The notes: generated by a model from the sequence alone, not told the origin. Counted from the stretch's first letter, positions 1 to 7,667 are shown. The stretch: DNA of 10,744 nucleotides from Oxalobacteraceae bacterium UBA6704 (GCA_002454505.1 DKJA01000115.1:1-10744), one strand, 5' to 3'. Numbers and translations are program-made.

Positions 1-8
1 AATCAAGT

Positions 9-20
9 GCCTGTCCCCGG
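9..20. repeat. Partial copy of a C-rich 'ctgtcccc' intergenic repeat
   Basis: The 12 bases gcctgtccccgg are identical to bases 7781-7792 inside the large inverted repeat between the fecR-like and receptor genes. They lie just before the first gene, so the window probably opens at the end of another member of the same intergenic repeat family. Only this fragment is visible, so the full element and its orientation cannot be judged. Confidence 0.5.
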
Positions 21-46
21 TGTACCCCAACCATCCGGAGAACCTC

Positions 47-1051
47 ATGCACCACCCCACCCGCAACAAGCGCCTCATCGTCATCACCCAGCGCTTCATC
101 GACGACGCCACCCTCGCCTACCTGGCAGCCAACGACTGCGACGTGCACCTGGCCGAACTGCCCCCCGGCCAGGCCGACGGCGGCTTCTCCGAAGACCACC
201 TGGCCGAACTGCTGGCCGAAGCGGACGGCTGGATCGTCGGCCATGCTCGCGTCACGTTTTCCCTGTTGCGGCGCCTGCCGCGGCTGCAGGTGCTGGCGCG
301 GCGCGGCGTCGGCTACGACCGCGTCGATACGGACGCGGTGGCGCGGCTGGGCAAGGTCGCCACCATCGCGCCGGGCGGCAACGATGCCTGCGTGGCCGAC
401 CACACGCTGGCCATGATGCTGGGGCTGGGCCACCGGCTGCGCGAGACGCAGCGCCGCATGGCCGACGGCGACTGGACCATCCTGACCGGCACGGACCTGT
501 ACCGCAAGACGGTGGGCATCGTCGGCTACGGCCGCATCGGCCAGGCGGTGGCGCGGCGCCTGGCCGGCTTCGATGCGGAGGTGCTGGTGGCTTCGTCATC
601 CGGCCCGCGCGCGGGCCAGGATGGCGCCGTCCGCCACGTCGACCTGGCCACGCTGCTGGAACGCAGCGACTACGTCACGCTGCACGCGCCGCTCACGCCG
701 GCCACCCGCTTCCTGATCGATGCCAGGGCGCTGGCGCGCATGAAGCGGGGCAGCTTCCTGATCAACACGGCGCGCGGCGGCCTGGTGGAAGACCGCGACC
801 TGCTGGCCGCGCTGCGGCAGGGCCACCTGGCCGGCGCCGGCCTCGATGTCTTCGCCAGCGAAGCGGACAGCGCGTATGCGGACGTGACGGCGGCGCTGGT
901 CGCACTGCCCAACGTACTGTGCTCGCCCCACGCGGCCGCGTCCACCAGCGAAGGCCTGCAGCGCACCAACCTGATCGCCGCCCGCTGCGCCGTGGCGGTA
1001 CTGGACGGGGGCCTGCCACCCGCCGGCTGCGTCGTCGCCGACGGCCGCTGA
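47..1051 (+). CDS. D-2-hydroxyacid dehydrogenase (NAD-dependent, phosphoglycerate-dehydrogenase-like)
   Basis: This 334-residue protein has the two-domain layout of NAD(P)-dependent D-2-hydroxyacid dehydrogenases, which interconvert 2-hydroxyacids and 2-oxoacids in the cytoplasm. Visible motifs are the Rossmann GxGxxG (GYGRIG, residues 160-165), the catalytic arginine in NTARGG (Arg243), the glutamate after LDVFAS (Glu272) and the catalytic histidine in SPH (His295). The Arg-Glu-His spacing of 29 and 23 residues is that of phosphoglycerate dehydrogenase. There is no C-terminal ACT domain, so it is not a long SerA. I chose the ATG at 47 because GGAG lies seven bases upstream; an in-frame GTG at 20 lacks such a site and falls in a repeat. 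The substrate is unknown. Its place ahead of AtuA-like, aldolase-fold and CitMHS genes suggests a hydroxycarboxylate or its 2-oxo product. The dehydrogenase family assignment is firm. Confidence 0.93.
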   Translation: MHHPTRNKRLIVITQRFIDDATLAYLAANDCDVHLAELPPGQADGGFSEDHLAELLAEADGWIVGHARVTFSLLRRLPRLQVLARRGVGYDRVDTDAVARLGKVATIAPGGNDACVADHTLAMMLGLGHRLRETQRRMADGDWTILTGTDLYRKTVGIVGYGRIGQAVARRLAGFDAEVLVASSSGPRAGQDGAVRHVDLATLLERSDYVTLHAPLTPATRFLIDARALARMKRGSFLINTARGGLVEDRDLLAALRQGHLAGAGLDVFASEADSAYADVTAALVALPNVLCSPHAAASTSEGLQRTNLIAARCAVAVLDGGLPPAGCVVADGR

Positions 1052-1088
1052 GTTGGCAATTGGGTTGGCAACTGCGCGGCAACCGAGA

Positions 1089-1137
1089 TTGATTTCAAAG
1101 ATCAATATTGACTTGAGTTATCGGCGCTTGGCATCAT
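1089..1137 (+). promoter_or_regulatory. Candidate promoter and operator for the AtuA-like operon
   Basis: The gap between the dehydrogenase and the AtuA-like gene starts AT-rich and holds TTGATTTCAAAGATCAA (1089-1105, TTGAT/ATCAA arms 7 bases apart) overlapping the perfect palindrome TCAATATTGA (1102-1111). A -35-like TTGACT (1108-1113) overlaps the palindrome, and 18 bases later there is an extended -10-like TGgCATCAT (1129-1137). Five TTGA/TCAA half-sites fall within 28 bases. This is consistent with a regulator occluding or activating the -35 element. No regulator gene is in the window, and the -10 matches the consensus at only four of six positions. Confidence 0.4.
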
Positions 1138-1219
1138 GAATCAATCGTCATGATTCAACCCTCATGCATCAACCCTCATGTATCAACCCTCATGTATCAA
1201 CCATAAAGCATCATCCATA
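1136..1219 (+). repeat. Six in-register 14-base tandem repeats ahead of the AtuA-like operon
   Basis: Six consecutive 14-base units start at 1136, 1150, 1164, 1178, 1192 and 1206, with consensus ATGnATCAACCCTC. Units 3 and 4 differ at one base. Units 1, 5 and 6 are more degenerate at their 3' ends (ATCGTC, CCATA, CCATA). Units 1 and 2 also form an inverted pair, TGAATCA (1137-1143) and TGATTCA (1151-1157). The array ends 14 bases before the start codon at 1234, just upstream of its ribosome binding site, so it would lie in the mRNA leader if the proposed promoter is used. It could be a cooperative protein-binding array or simply slippage-prone sequence. Confidence 0.85.
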
Positions 1220-1233
1220 ACCCAGGAGTCCGC

Positions 1234-2625
1234 ATGTCTGACCACAATCGCCCCGCCGTTCCCGTGACCCTGCTGGTACCTGTCGGCTCGCTGGGTGCGG
1301 GCGTGCGTGCCGAGGAAATCCGCTACGGCCTGGCACGGGGCGCCGACGTGATCGCGTCGGATGCCGGCTCTACCGACAGCGGCGCAGCCTACCTGGCGCA
1401 GGGCGTGTCGAAGAACAACCGGGCGGCCGTCAAGCGCGACCTGCAGATCCTGATGGCGGCCCAGGCCGAGCGGGGCATCCCGCTGCTGGTGGGTTCGTGC
1501 GGCCAGGCCGGCGGCGACGCCGGCGTGCAATGGACGCGCGACATCGCCATCGAGGTGGCCCGCGAACTGGGCATCCGCCCCCGCATCGCCGTGCTGTATT
1601 CGGAGCAGGACAAGGCCGTCCTGAAGCGCAAGCGCGCCGAGGGGCGCATCCAGGAACTGTCCATCGTCGGCCCGATTACCGATGCGATGATCGACGAGTG
1701 CGAGCACATCGTCGCAGCGATGGGTCCGGAGCCCTACATCGCCGCCCTGGAAGCGGGCGCGGACATCGTGCTGGGTGGCCGCACCACCGACACGGCCGTG
1801 CTGGCGGCTCTGCCGCTGCTGCGTGGCGCGCCCGCCGGCCTGGCCTGGCACGCGGGCAAGACGGGCGAATGCGGCGGCCAGTGTACGGACAGCCCCACCG
1901 CCGGCGCCGGCGTGCTGATCACCATCGGCACCGAACACTTCGACGTCGAGTCGCTGAACCCAACGAACACGTGTTCGCCGCGCAGCGTGTCGGCCCATAT
2001 GCTGTACGAGAACAGCGATCCCTTCCTGCTGGTGGAACCGGGCGGCGTGCTGGACGTCACCGCCGCCCGCTATGCGCAGCTGGACCCGCGCACCGTGCGG
2101 GTAACCGGCTCCGTATGGCAGCCGCGCCCTTACACGATGAAGCTGGAAGGCGCCGCGGCCGGCCCGTTCCAGACGGTGATGCTGGTGGGGATCGAGGAGC
2201 CGGACGTGCTGGCCAACCTGGATGAATTCCACGACAACTTCCTCGCCGCGCTCAACGCACGCGTGGCCAACACCATCGGTGCGGCGGCCGGCGACTACGA
2301 TATCTCGCTGCGCATCTACGGCTGGAACGCCGTGTCGGGCACGCGGCCGCCAGCCGGTACCCCGGCTCCGCGCGAAGTCGGCATCATGTTCGTCGCCACC
2401 GCCGCCACGCAGGAAATGGCCACGCAGATCGCCAAGGCGTGCAACCCGTGGTTCTTCCATTTCCCATTAAGGATGGGCACCGAGCTGCCCAGCTACGGCT
2501 TCCCGTTCTCGCCGGCCGAGATGGAGCGGGGCCGCGTGTACGAATTCCGGCTGAACCACGTGGTCGAAGTCGACCATCCGCTGGAACTGGTCCGCACCGA
2601 ATGGGTGGACCTGCAGTTCGCGTAG
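1234..2625 (+). CDS. AtuA-like (DUF1446) family protein
   Basis: The 463-residue product matches my knowledge of the DUF1446 / 'acyclic terpene utilization AtuA' family. Supporting segments are an N-terminal PVGSLGAG stretch (16-23), SDAGSTDSG (42-50), a glycine-rich GSCGQAGGDAG (87-97), VLGGRTTDTAVL (179-190), TGECGGQ (210-216) and NPTNTCSPR (242-250). There is no signal peptide or membrane segment, so it is cytoplasmic. AGGAG sits five bases before the ATG. AtuA itself belongs to citronellol/geraniol degradation, but none of the other atu or liu genes (carboxylase subunits, acyl-CoA dehydrogenases) is here. Instead it is followed 55 bases later by DUF4387, the usual partner of this family, and then by aldolase-fold and CitMHS genes. 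I infer an enzyme, perhaps a lyase or hydratase, acting with DUF4387 on a carboxylate. The reaction is not known to me. Confidence 0.9.
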   Translation: MSDHNRPAVPVTLLVPVGSLGAGVRAEEIRYGLARGADVIASDAGSTDSGAAYLAQGVSKNNRAAVKRDLQILMAAQAERGIPLLVGSCGQAGGDAGVQWTRDIAIEVARELGIRPRIAVLYSEQDKAVLKRKRAEGRIQELSIVGPITDAMIDECEHIVAAMGPEPYIAALEAGADIVLGGRTTDTAVLAALPLLRGAPAGLAWHAGKTGECGGQCTDSPTAGAGVLITIGTEHFDVESLNPTNTCSPRSVSAHMLYENSDPFLLVEPGGVLDVTAARYAQLDPRTVRVTGSVWQPRPYTMKLEGAAAGPFQTVMLVGIEEPDVLANLDEFHDNFLAALNARVANTIGAAAGDYDISLRIYGWNAVSGTRPPAGTPAPREVGIMFVATAATQEMATQIAKACNPWFFHFPLRMGTELPSYGFPFSPAEMERGRVYEFRLNHVVEVDHPLELVRTEWVDLQFA

Positions 2626-2680
2626 TCCGCCAGCCCACCAACAACAAGAGACGCAGTAGCAGGAAACAAAAGGAGACGCC

Positions 2681-2989
2681 ATGCCCACATTGCAGCAGGT
2701 TTGCCACCACGTCCGCTCGAAGAACGCCGGCCCGTTCTGGGTCACCATCGACTTTTTCTTCGACGGCCCGGACAACTTCGCCCGCTACCACGCCCACCCG
2801 GCACTGGGCGCGGCCACGTTCGCTGCCGCCTACGGCGTCGATGCCGCGGCGGTAAAACATTTTCCCGTGCCGGACCTGAACGTGCTGAAGGTCTCCTATC
2901 CCCGCGCCAGCGTGCAGGGCGGCGTGATCGAGCGCGACATGCACAGCGGCCAGCAATACGCCCGCCTGCTGAACCTGGAGCTGCCATGA
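2681..2989 (+). CDS. DUF4387 family protein, probable partner of the AtuA-like protein
   Basis: This 102-residue protein is recognised as DUF4387 by its length, its LxxVCHHVRSKNAGPFWVTIDFFF opening (residues 4-27) and its position directly after a DUF1446 gene. The family is known to occur with DUF1446 as a neighbour or fused part. It has no signal peptide or membrane segment. An ideal AGGAG lies five bases before the ATG. Its stop overlaps the next start (ATGA at 2986-2989), so translation of the aldolase-fold gene is probably coupled. I infer a heteromeric complex with the AtuA-like protein; DUF4387 may replace the small C-terminal domain that longer AtuA proteins carry. No catalytic role is established to my knowledge. 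Confidence 0.88.
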   Translation: MPTLQQVCHHVRSKNAGPFWVTIDFFFDGPDNFARYHAHPALGAATFAAAYGVDAAAVKHFPVPDLNVLKVSYPRASVQGGVIERDMHSGQQYARLLNLELP

Positions 2990-3735
2990 GCCGCCCCGAC
3001 CACATCGCGCCGGACGAATGGCAGGCCCGCGTCGACCTGGCCGCCTGCTACCGCCTGGTGGCGCTGCATGGCTGGAGCGACCTGGTATTCACGCACATCA
3101 CCGCGCGCGTGCCCGGCCACGAAGGCCAGTTGCTGATCAACCCGTACGGCATGCTGTTCGACGAGATCACCGCGTCGTCGCTGGTGAAGATCGACTACGA
3201 CGGCAGCAAGCTGGGCGACTCGCCGCACCCCGTCAATCCGGCCGGCCTGCTGATCCACTCGGCGGTCCACGCGGCGCGGCACGACATCGCCTGCGTGCTG
3301 CACACGCACAGCCTGAACGGCGTGGCCGTGTCGGCGCGGCAGGACGGCGTGCTGCCGATTTCGCAGCAGTCGATGTTCGTGCTGTCCAGCCTCGCGTATC
3401 ACCAGTACGAAGGCGTGGCCCTCAATTCGGAAGAGAAGACGCGGCTGGTCGCGGACCTGGGCGACCGTACCTTCTTCATGCTCCGCAACCACGGCCTACT
3501 GACGACGGGCAGCACGATCGCCGATGCCTTCCTCGCCATGTACGTGTTCGAGGCGGCCTGCACGATCCAGGTGCGCGCGGGACATGACCGGGCCGGCCTG
3601 ATCGAGATCGCACCGGCGATGATCGCCGGCGCGCAGCAGCAGGCGAAGATCGTCAGCAGGTCGTTGGGCGGCATGCTGGCGTGGCCGGGCCTGTTGCGCA
3701 AGCTGGATCGCATCGATGCTTCGTACCGAACCTGA
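2986..3735 (+). CDS. Class II aldolase/adducin-fold protein
   Basis: The 249-residue protein has the class II aldolase/adducin head fold. Seen are SDLVFTHITAR (31-41), INPYG (51-55), the metal-binding pair HTH (His106 and His108) and the third histidine in RNHG (His169). In L-fuculose-1-phosphate aldolase a catalytic glutamate stands in the PSSE segment before the HxH. Here the matching stretch is NPAGLLIH (84-91), with glycine at that position, as in many adducin-like bacterial proteins. It probably binds a divalent metal but may not perform classical retro-aldol cleavage; decarboxylation or another enolate-type step is possible. The ATG overlaps the DUF4387 stop, and GGAG lies five bases upstream. 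An upstream in-frame extension exists only because the frame is open through DUF4387. The substrate is unknown. Confidence 0.9.
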   Translation: MSRPDHIAPDEWQARVDLAACYRLVALHGWSDLVFTHITARVPGHEGQLLINPYGMLFDEITASSLVKIDYDGSKLGDSPHPVNPAGLLIHSAVHAARHDIACVLHTHSLNGVAVSARQDGVLPISQQSMFVLSSLAYHQYEGVALNSEEKTRLVADLGDRTFFMLRNHGLLTTGSTIADAFLAMYVFEAACTIQVRAGHDRAGLIEIAPAMIAGAQQQAKIVSRSLGGMLAWPGLLRKLDRIDASYRT

Positions 3736-3806
3736 GGCGCGCTGACGCGACCATCGACAAGATAAAACAGACCGCGCTGTCCACGGGCAGCCGGCACGGA
3801 GGAGAT

Positions 3807-5138
3807 ATGCTGGGTACGCAAGGATTGGCGTTGCTGGGCTTCGCGATGGTCGGCTGCTTCATGCTGCTGATCATGGCGAAGAAGATGTCGGCGGTAACCG
3901 CGCTGCTGCTGGTGCCGGTGGTATTCGGGGTGCTCGCCGGCTTCGCGCCAGGGCTGGGCAAGATGATCTTCGACGGCATGCTGCAGGTGGCGCCGATCGG
4001 CTTCACCCTGATGTTCGCGGTACTGTATTTCAGCCTGATGGTGGAGCTGGGCCTGTTCGATCCGCTGGTGGGCTTCATCCTGCGTCGCGTGCACAGCGAT
4101 CCGGTGCGGATCGCCATCGGCACGGCGCTGCTGTCGATGGGCGTCGGCTTCGACGGCGACGGCACCAGCACGGCGCTGATCGTCATCGGCGCGTTCATGC
4201 CCGTGTATAAGCGCCTCGGCATGAACCAGCTGATTTTGCTGACGTTGCTGGCCCTGTCCGCCGCCGTGATGAATTTGACGCCGTGGGGCGGCCCCCTGTC
4301 GCGTGCCGCCAGCGCGCTGCACCTGGACCCCAGCGACATCTTCCTGCCGCTGGTGCCCGTGATGCTGGCGGCTTGCGCCGGCATCGTCGTGCTGGCCTGG
4401 CACCTGGGCCGCCGCGAACGCCGCCGGCTGGGGCTCACCCGCGAGCAGTTGCGCGAGTTCGTCGCGCCGGCCGCCCGCAATGGCGACGGCAAGGCGGCAC
4501 CGGGCCGCTGGGCACGGCGGGCCAACGTGGTGCTGACATTGGCCGTGCTCGTGCTGGTGCTGACACGGGCGGCGCCATTGCCCGTCACGTTCATGGTGGG
4601 CACGGGCCTGGCGCTGCTGATCAATTTTCCCGACCCGCAGGAGCAGCACAGGCGGCTGGGCGAACAGGCCGGCAATGCCTTCTTCACGATGTTCCTGATC
4701 CTGTGCGCCGGCGCATTCACCGGCGTGCTGAATGGCACCGGCATGGTCGACGCGATGGGCCATGCACTGGTGGCGGTGATCTCCCCTACCCTCGGCCCTT
4801 ATATGGTGGTGGTGACGGCGCTGGTGGCAATGCCGCTGACCTTCCTGATGTCGAACGACGCGTATTATTTCGGCGTGCTGCCGATCCTGGCGAAGACGGC
4901 CGCCGCCTACGGCATACCCCCGGTGGAGATCGCCCGCGCCTCGCTGCTGGGCCTGCCCGTGCACGTCTTCAGCCCGCTGATGGCATCGTTCTACCTGATC
5001 GTCAGCCTGCTGAAGCTGGAGCCCGGCCCCGTGCTGCGCTTCGCGCTGAAATGGGCGGTATTGTGCGCCTTGCTGATGCTGGCGGCAGCGCTGGCCACCG
5101 GCGCAATCGGTTTTCATTTTGTTGGGGCAGGCAGATGA
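3807..5138 (+). CDS. CitMHS family transporter (divalent metal-citrate/carboxylate:H+ symporter)
   Basis: The 443-residue integral membrane protein carries the signatures I associate with the CitMHS family (metal-citrate symporters such as CitM and CitH of Bacillus). These are GVGFDGDGTSTALIVIGAFMP (112-132), NLTPWGGP (156-163), AFTGVLNGTGMVDAM (303-317) and LMSNDAYYFGVLP (347-359). Around ten or more hydrophobic segments are evident, with a charged cytoplasmic-type loop at about 201-240. The start at 3807 is fixed by GGAGGAGAT immediately upstream; an in-frame ATG at 3681 lies inside the aldolase-fold gene and has no comparable site. Characterised members import citrate complexed to Mg2+, Ca2+ or heavier metals using protons. 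As last gene of the cluster, 71 bases after the aldolase-fold gene, it probably supplies that pathway's substrate. Which carboxylate and metal it prefers cannot be read from sequence. Confidence 0.92.
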   Translation: MLGTQGLALLGFAMVGCFMLLIMAKKMSAVTALLLVPVVFGVLAGFAPGLGKMIFDGMLQVAPIGFTLMFAVLYFSLMVELGLFDPLVGFILRRVHSDPVRIAIGTALLSMGVGFDGDGTSTALIVIGAFMPVYKRLGMNQLILLTLLALSAAVMNLTPWGGPLSRAASALHLDPSDIFLPLVPVMLAACAGIVVLAWHLGRRERRRLGLTREQLREFVAPAARNGDGKAAPGRWARRANVVLTLAVLVLVLTRAAPLPVTFMVGTGLALLINFPDPQEQHRRLGEQAGNAFFTMFLILCAGAFTGVLNGTGMVDAMGHALVAVISPTLGPYMVVVTALVAMPLTFLMSNDAYYFGVLPILAKTAAAYGIPPVEIARASLLGLPVHVFSPLMASFYLIVSLLKLEPGPVLRFALKWAVLCALLMLAAALATGAIGFHFVGAGR

Positions 5139-5142
5139 GCGA

Positions 5143-5170
5143 CACGCCGGGGACACTGGTTCCCGGCGTG
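5143..5170. terminator. Bidirectional terminator-like hairpin between converging genes
   Basis: CACGCCGGG (5143-5151) and CCCGGCGTG (5162-5170) form a perfect 9-base stem. It extends by G-U, A-U and C-G pairs to 12 base pairs around an ACTG loop. It lies 4 bases after the CitMHS stop and 34 bases past the receptor stop on the other strand, so it can end transcripts from both sides. There is no clear T-run on either side, so factor-independent termination is uncertain. The loop side shares 'ggggac' with the intergenic repeat at 7762-7865. Confidence 0.6.
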
Positions 5171-5204
5171 ATCCTCACGACAGCAGCGCGAGTTCCTGCG
5201 CTCC

Positions 5205-7667
5205 TCAGAACCGGTAGCGCAGGTTGGCCGACACGTTGCGCGGGTCGCCGAAATAGCCGCCGTAGAACGTCGAGTCGAGCGAACTGAGATAGGTCTTGTC
5301 GAACAGGTTGCTGACGTTGACGGTCAGGTCGGCGCGGTCGTTGAACTGGTAGCGGGCCATCAGGTTGGCGATCTTGTAGCCTTCCTGCCGCGCCGTCACC
5401 GACTTGCCCAGCTGCCAGGGCGCTGCGGTGAAGTACATGCTGCTCTGCCAGTTGACGCCACCGCCCACCGTCAGGCGGCTCCACGCGCCGCCGAGCCGGT
5501 AGGTGTTCCACACCTTGAACAGGTTGGCCGGTGCCGCCGTGGCGATGCGCACGCCCTTGTTGTCCTCGGTGGTGCTGTGGCTGAAGCTCGTGCTGACGTT
5601 CCACCCCGGCGCCAGCTGACCGCTCAGTTCCAGGTCGATGCCCCGCGTCTTCGCACCGGACACGGCGATGTACGCCGGCTGGTTGATCGTGCCGGGCACG
5701 AGGTGGCCGACATCGCTCTCGGCCAGGTTGTCCTGGCGCGTCTCGAACAGCGCCACTGCGGTGCTCAGGCGCTGGTCCAGCCACTCGGCCTTCCAGCCCG
5801 CCTCGTAGCTGTTGCCCTCGCGCGGCTTCAGGCCGGCGCCGGTGCGGTCGCGTACGCTCTGCGGCTTGAAGATGCTGGTGTAGCTGGCGTACAGCGTCTG
5901 GTTCGGCAGCACCGTGTAGACCAGGCCGGCGTATGGCGTGACCACGCCGCTGTCGCGGTATTCGGTGATTTCGTCGGCACCGTCGCTCTCGCGCATGTAG
6001 TCATAGGTGTAGCGGTAGCGGTAATTGCTGCTGCGCAGACCGGCGATCACCGCCAGCGAGTCGCTCGGCTTCAGGCGGGTCGCCACGTAGCCGCCGTTCT
6101 GGCGGATGTCGGTATCGTTATTGAGCAGCAGGTAAGACGCCGACGGCTGCGCCGTGTTCCCCTGCCACGTGTAGAAATTGACCGGACGGCCTTCCACGTC
6201 GGTGGCCTGCGGCGCATTCCGGTCGCTCAGTTTCGCGTAGTTGAAGCCGGCCACCAGCTCGTGGGTACGGCCGAACAGTTCGAACGGGCCCTTGACCTGC
6301 AGGTCGAAGCCGTCCTGCTCCTGCCAACCGAGGCCGGCGCCGCCGAACAGCATCATGCCGGCGCCGGTCTCGCGGTCCGGAAAGCCCCAGCTGGCCGATG
6401 CCTGGTTGCCCACGCGCTTGCTGTACATGTGGTTGGCGGACAGCTTGACCGTCCAGTCGGCCGGCAGCCTGTGCTCCAGCGTGGCAAAGGTGTTCAGCGT
6501 GTCCTGCTTGCGGCTGCTCCAGCGCGACGCGGGATTGACGGAGCGGCCGAAATCGGTCTGGCTGCCGTCGCTGTAGAACAGCGGGAAGCTGGCGAACGAC
6601 ACGCCGCGCGGATCGGACTTCGTGTAATCGAAACCGGCGCTCAGCAGCGTGCCCGGCGCCAGGTCGGCTTCAACGATCCCGTACAGCACCTGCTTCTTCT
6701 GCTTGTAGTAATCGATGAAGCTGTTGCTCTGCTGGTGAGCCGCGACGATGCGGCCGCGCACGCTGCCATCCTGGTTGAGCGCACCGGCCACGTCCACCTC
6801 GGCGCGGCGCATCTGCCACGAGCCGAGGTTCAGGTTGGCGCTGGCCTGGAAGGCCGCGGTGGGCCGCTTGCGCACCAGGTTGACGGTGCCCGACGGCTCG
6901 CCGGCGCCGGTCATCAGGCCGGACGCGCCGCGCAGCACTTCGATGTGATCGTAGATCGCCATGTCGCTGGTGCTTTGCGGCGTGGCGGTGGTGGTGATCA
7001 CGAGCGACGTCGGCACGCCGTCGTACTGGTAGCTGTCGATGCCGTAGCCGCGCGAGAAGATCGAGAAGCGTTCGCTGTCCAGGTGCTGCACATTGATGCC
7101 GGGCGTCTGTTCGAGCACGCTGGCGATCGTGTTCAGGCCCTGGTCATCGATGCGCTGGCGCGTGATCACGCTGATGCTTTGCGGCGTTTCGCGCAGCGAC
7201 ATCGACAGCCTGGTGGCGGTACTGCTGGTGCCGATGGTGTAGGCGCCGGTGCCTTCGCTCAGGTTGCCCGCATCCGCCTGCGCGGTGACGTCCACCGTGG
7301 CCAGCGTGCTGACCGGCGGCGCCTTGCGCAGCACGAAGCCGCCGTCCGCGCTGCCGACCGCCTGCAGGCCGGTGCCGCTCAGCAGGCTGGCAAAGCCGGA
7401 CGTGACGGAGTGATCGCCCTGCAGGCCGGGCGAGTTCAGGCCATCGGTGGTGACGGGATCGAACGACAGCGCCACGCCGGCCGCCGCGGCGAACTTGCCC
7501 AGTACGCTGGTCAGCGTGCCGGAAGCGATGTGGTAGGTCTTCTGGGCCGGTGCGGACTGCACGGCGGTTGCCGGCTGCGCCTGCGCGGCCATGGGGATGA
7601 CTGCCAGGGCGGCGCAGATGGCCAGCGCCAGCGGCGTACGGTGGATGGGTGACTTGCGGAGGGACAT
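5205..7667 (-). CDS. TonB-dependent siderophore receptor with STN signalling domain (FpvA/FhuE/FecA-type transducer)
   Basis: The 820-residue outer-membrane receptor has a signal peptide (cleavage probably AQA|QP at 30/31) and an STN domain (about 43-114). A TonB-box-like stretch, ATVDVTA (123-129), follows, then a plug beginning near SLRETPQSISVITRQRI (157-173) with IFSRGYGID and YDGVP, and a 22-strand-type barrel ending in the aromatic RYRF. The plug wording and the late YFGDPRN resemble FpvA/FhuE hydroxamate or pyoverdine receptors. The STN domain marks it as a transducer that passes substrate binding to a FecR-type partner, and the sigma and FecR genes lie directly upstream in the usual order. 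Only a weak ribosome binding site (GAAAG) precedes the ATG. A hairpin plus T-run separates it from fecR, so I expect an ECF-sigma promoter in 7668-7746, but I could not recognise one. The ligand is unknown. Confidence 0.95.
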   Translation of the reverse strand: MSLRKSPIHRTPLALAICAALAVIPMAAQAQPATAVQSAPAQKTYHIASGTLTSVLGKFAAAAGVALSFDPVTTDGLNSPGLQGDHSVTSGFASLLSGTGLQAVGSADGGFVLRKAPPVSTLATVDVTAQADAGNLSEGTGAYTIGTSSTATRLSMSLRETPQSISVITRQRIDDQGLNTIASVLEQTPGINVQHLDSERFSIFSRGYGIDSYQYDGVPTSLVITTTATPQSTSDMAIYDHIEVLRGASGLMTGAGEPSGTVNLVRKRPTAAFQASANLNLGSWQMRRAEVDVAGALNQDGSVRGRIVAAHQQSNSFIDYYKQKKQVLYGIVEADLAPGTLLSAGFDYTKSDPRGVSFASFPLFYSDGSQTDFGRSVNPASRWSSRKQDTLNTFATLEHRLPADWTVKLSANHMYSKRVGNQASASWGFPDRETGAGMMLFGGAGLGWQEQDGFDLQVKGPFELFGRTHELVAGFNYAKLSDRNAPQATDVEGRPVNFYTWQGNTAQPSASYLLLNNDTDIRQNGGYVATRLKPSDSLAVIAGLRSSNYRYRYTYDYMRESDGADEITEYRDSGVVTPYAGLVYTVLPNQTLYASYTSIFKPQSVRDRTGAGLKPREGNSYEAGWKAEWLDQRLSTAVALFETRQDNLAESDVGHLVPGTINQPAYIAVSGAKTRGIDLELSGQLAPGWNVSTSFSHSTTEDNKGVRIATAAPANLFKVWNTYRLGGAWSRLTVGGGVNWQSSMYFTAAPWQLGKSVTARQEGYKIANLMARYQFNDRADLTVNVSNLFDKTYLSSLDSTFYGGYFGDPRNVSANLRYRF

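Noticed and set aside
20..46. GTG start giving the dehydrogenase nine extra residues
   Set aside because: The ATG at 47 has GGAG at proper spacing, while the GTG lies in a repeat fragment without a ribosome binding site.
1052..1085. Possible terminator in the 'ttggcaa' direct repeats after the dehydrogenase stop
   Set aside because: The repeats are direct rather than inverted; only a 5-base stem can be drawn and there is no T-run.
1136..1219. Tandem units considered as a CRISPR-like array
   Set aside because: The units are contiguous with no spacers and only 14 bases long, and no cas genes are present.
1183..2460. Minus-strand open frame of 425 codons opposite the AtuA-like gene
   Set aside because: Antisense shadow; it also crosses the tandem repeats, and its product resembles nothing.
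1234..2625. Assignment to acyclic terpene (citronellol/geraniol) degradation
   Set aside because: No other atu or liu genes occur here, and the neighbours point to carboxylate metabolism.
3399..5156. Minus-strand open frame of 585 codons opposite the aldolase-fold and CitMHS genes
   Set aside because: The product is Q-, H- and R-rich without any domain, and it runs antisense across two well-supported genes.
5577..7652. Plus-strand open frame of 691 codons opposite the receptor gene
   Set aside because: It is a high-G+C antisense shadow: its product is a low-complexity mix of A, R, G, V and Q, while the minus strand encodes a complete receptor with signal peptide, plug and C-terminal aromatic.
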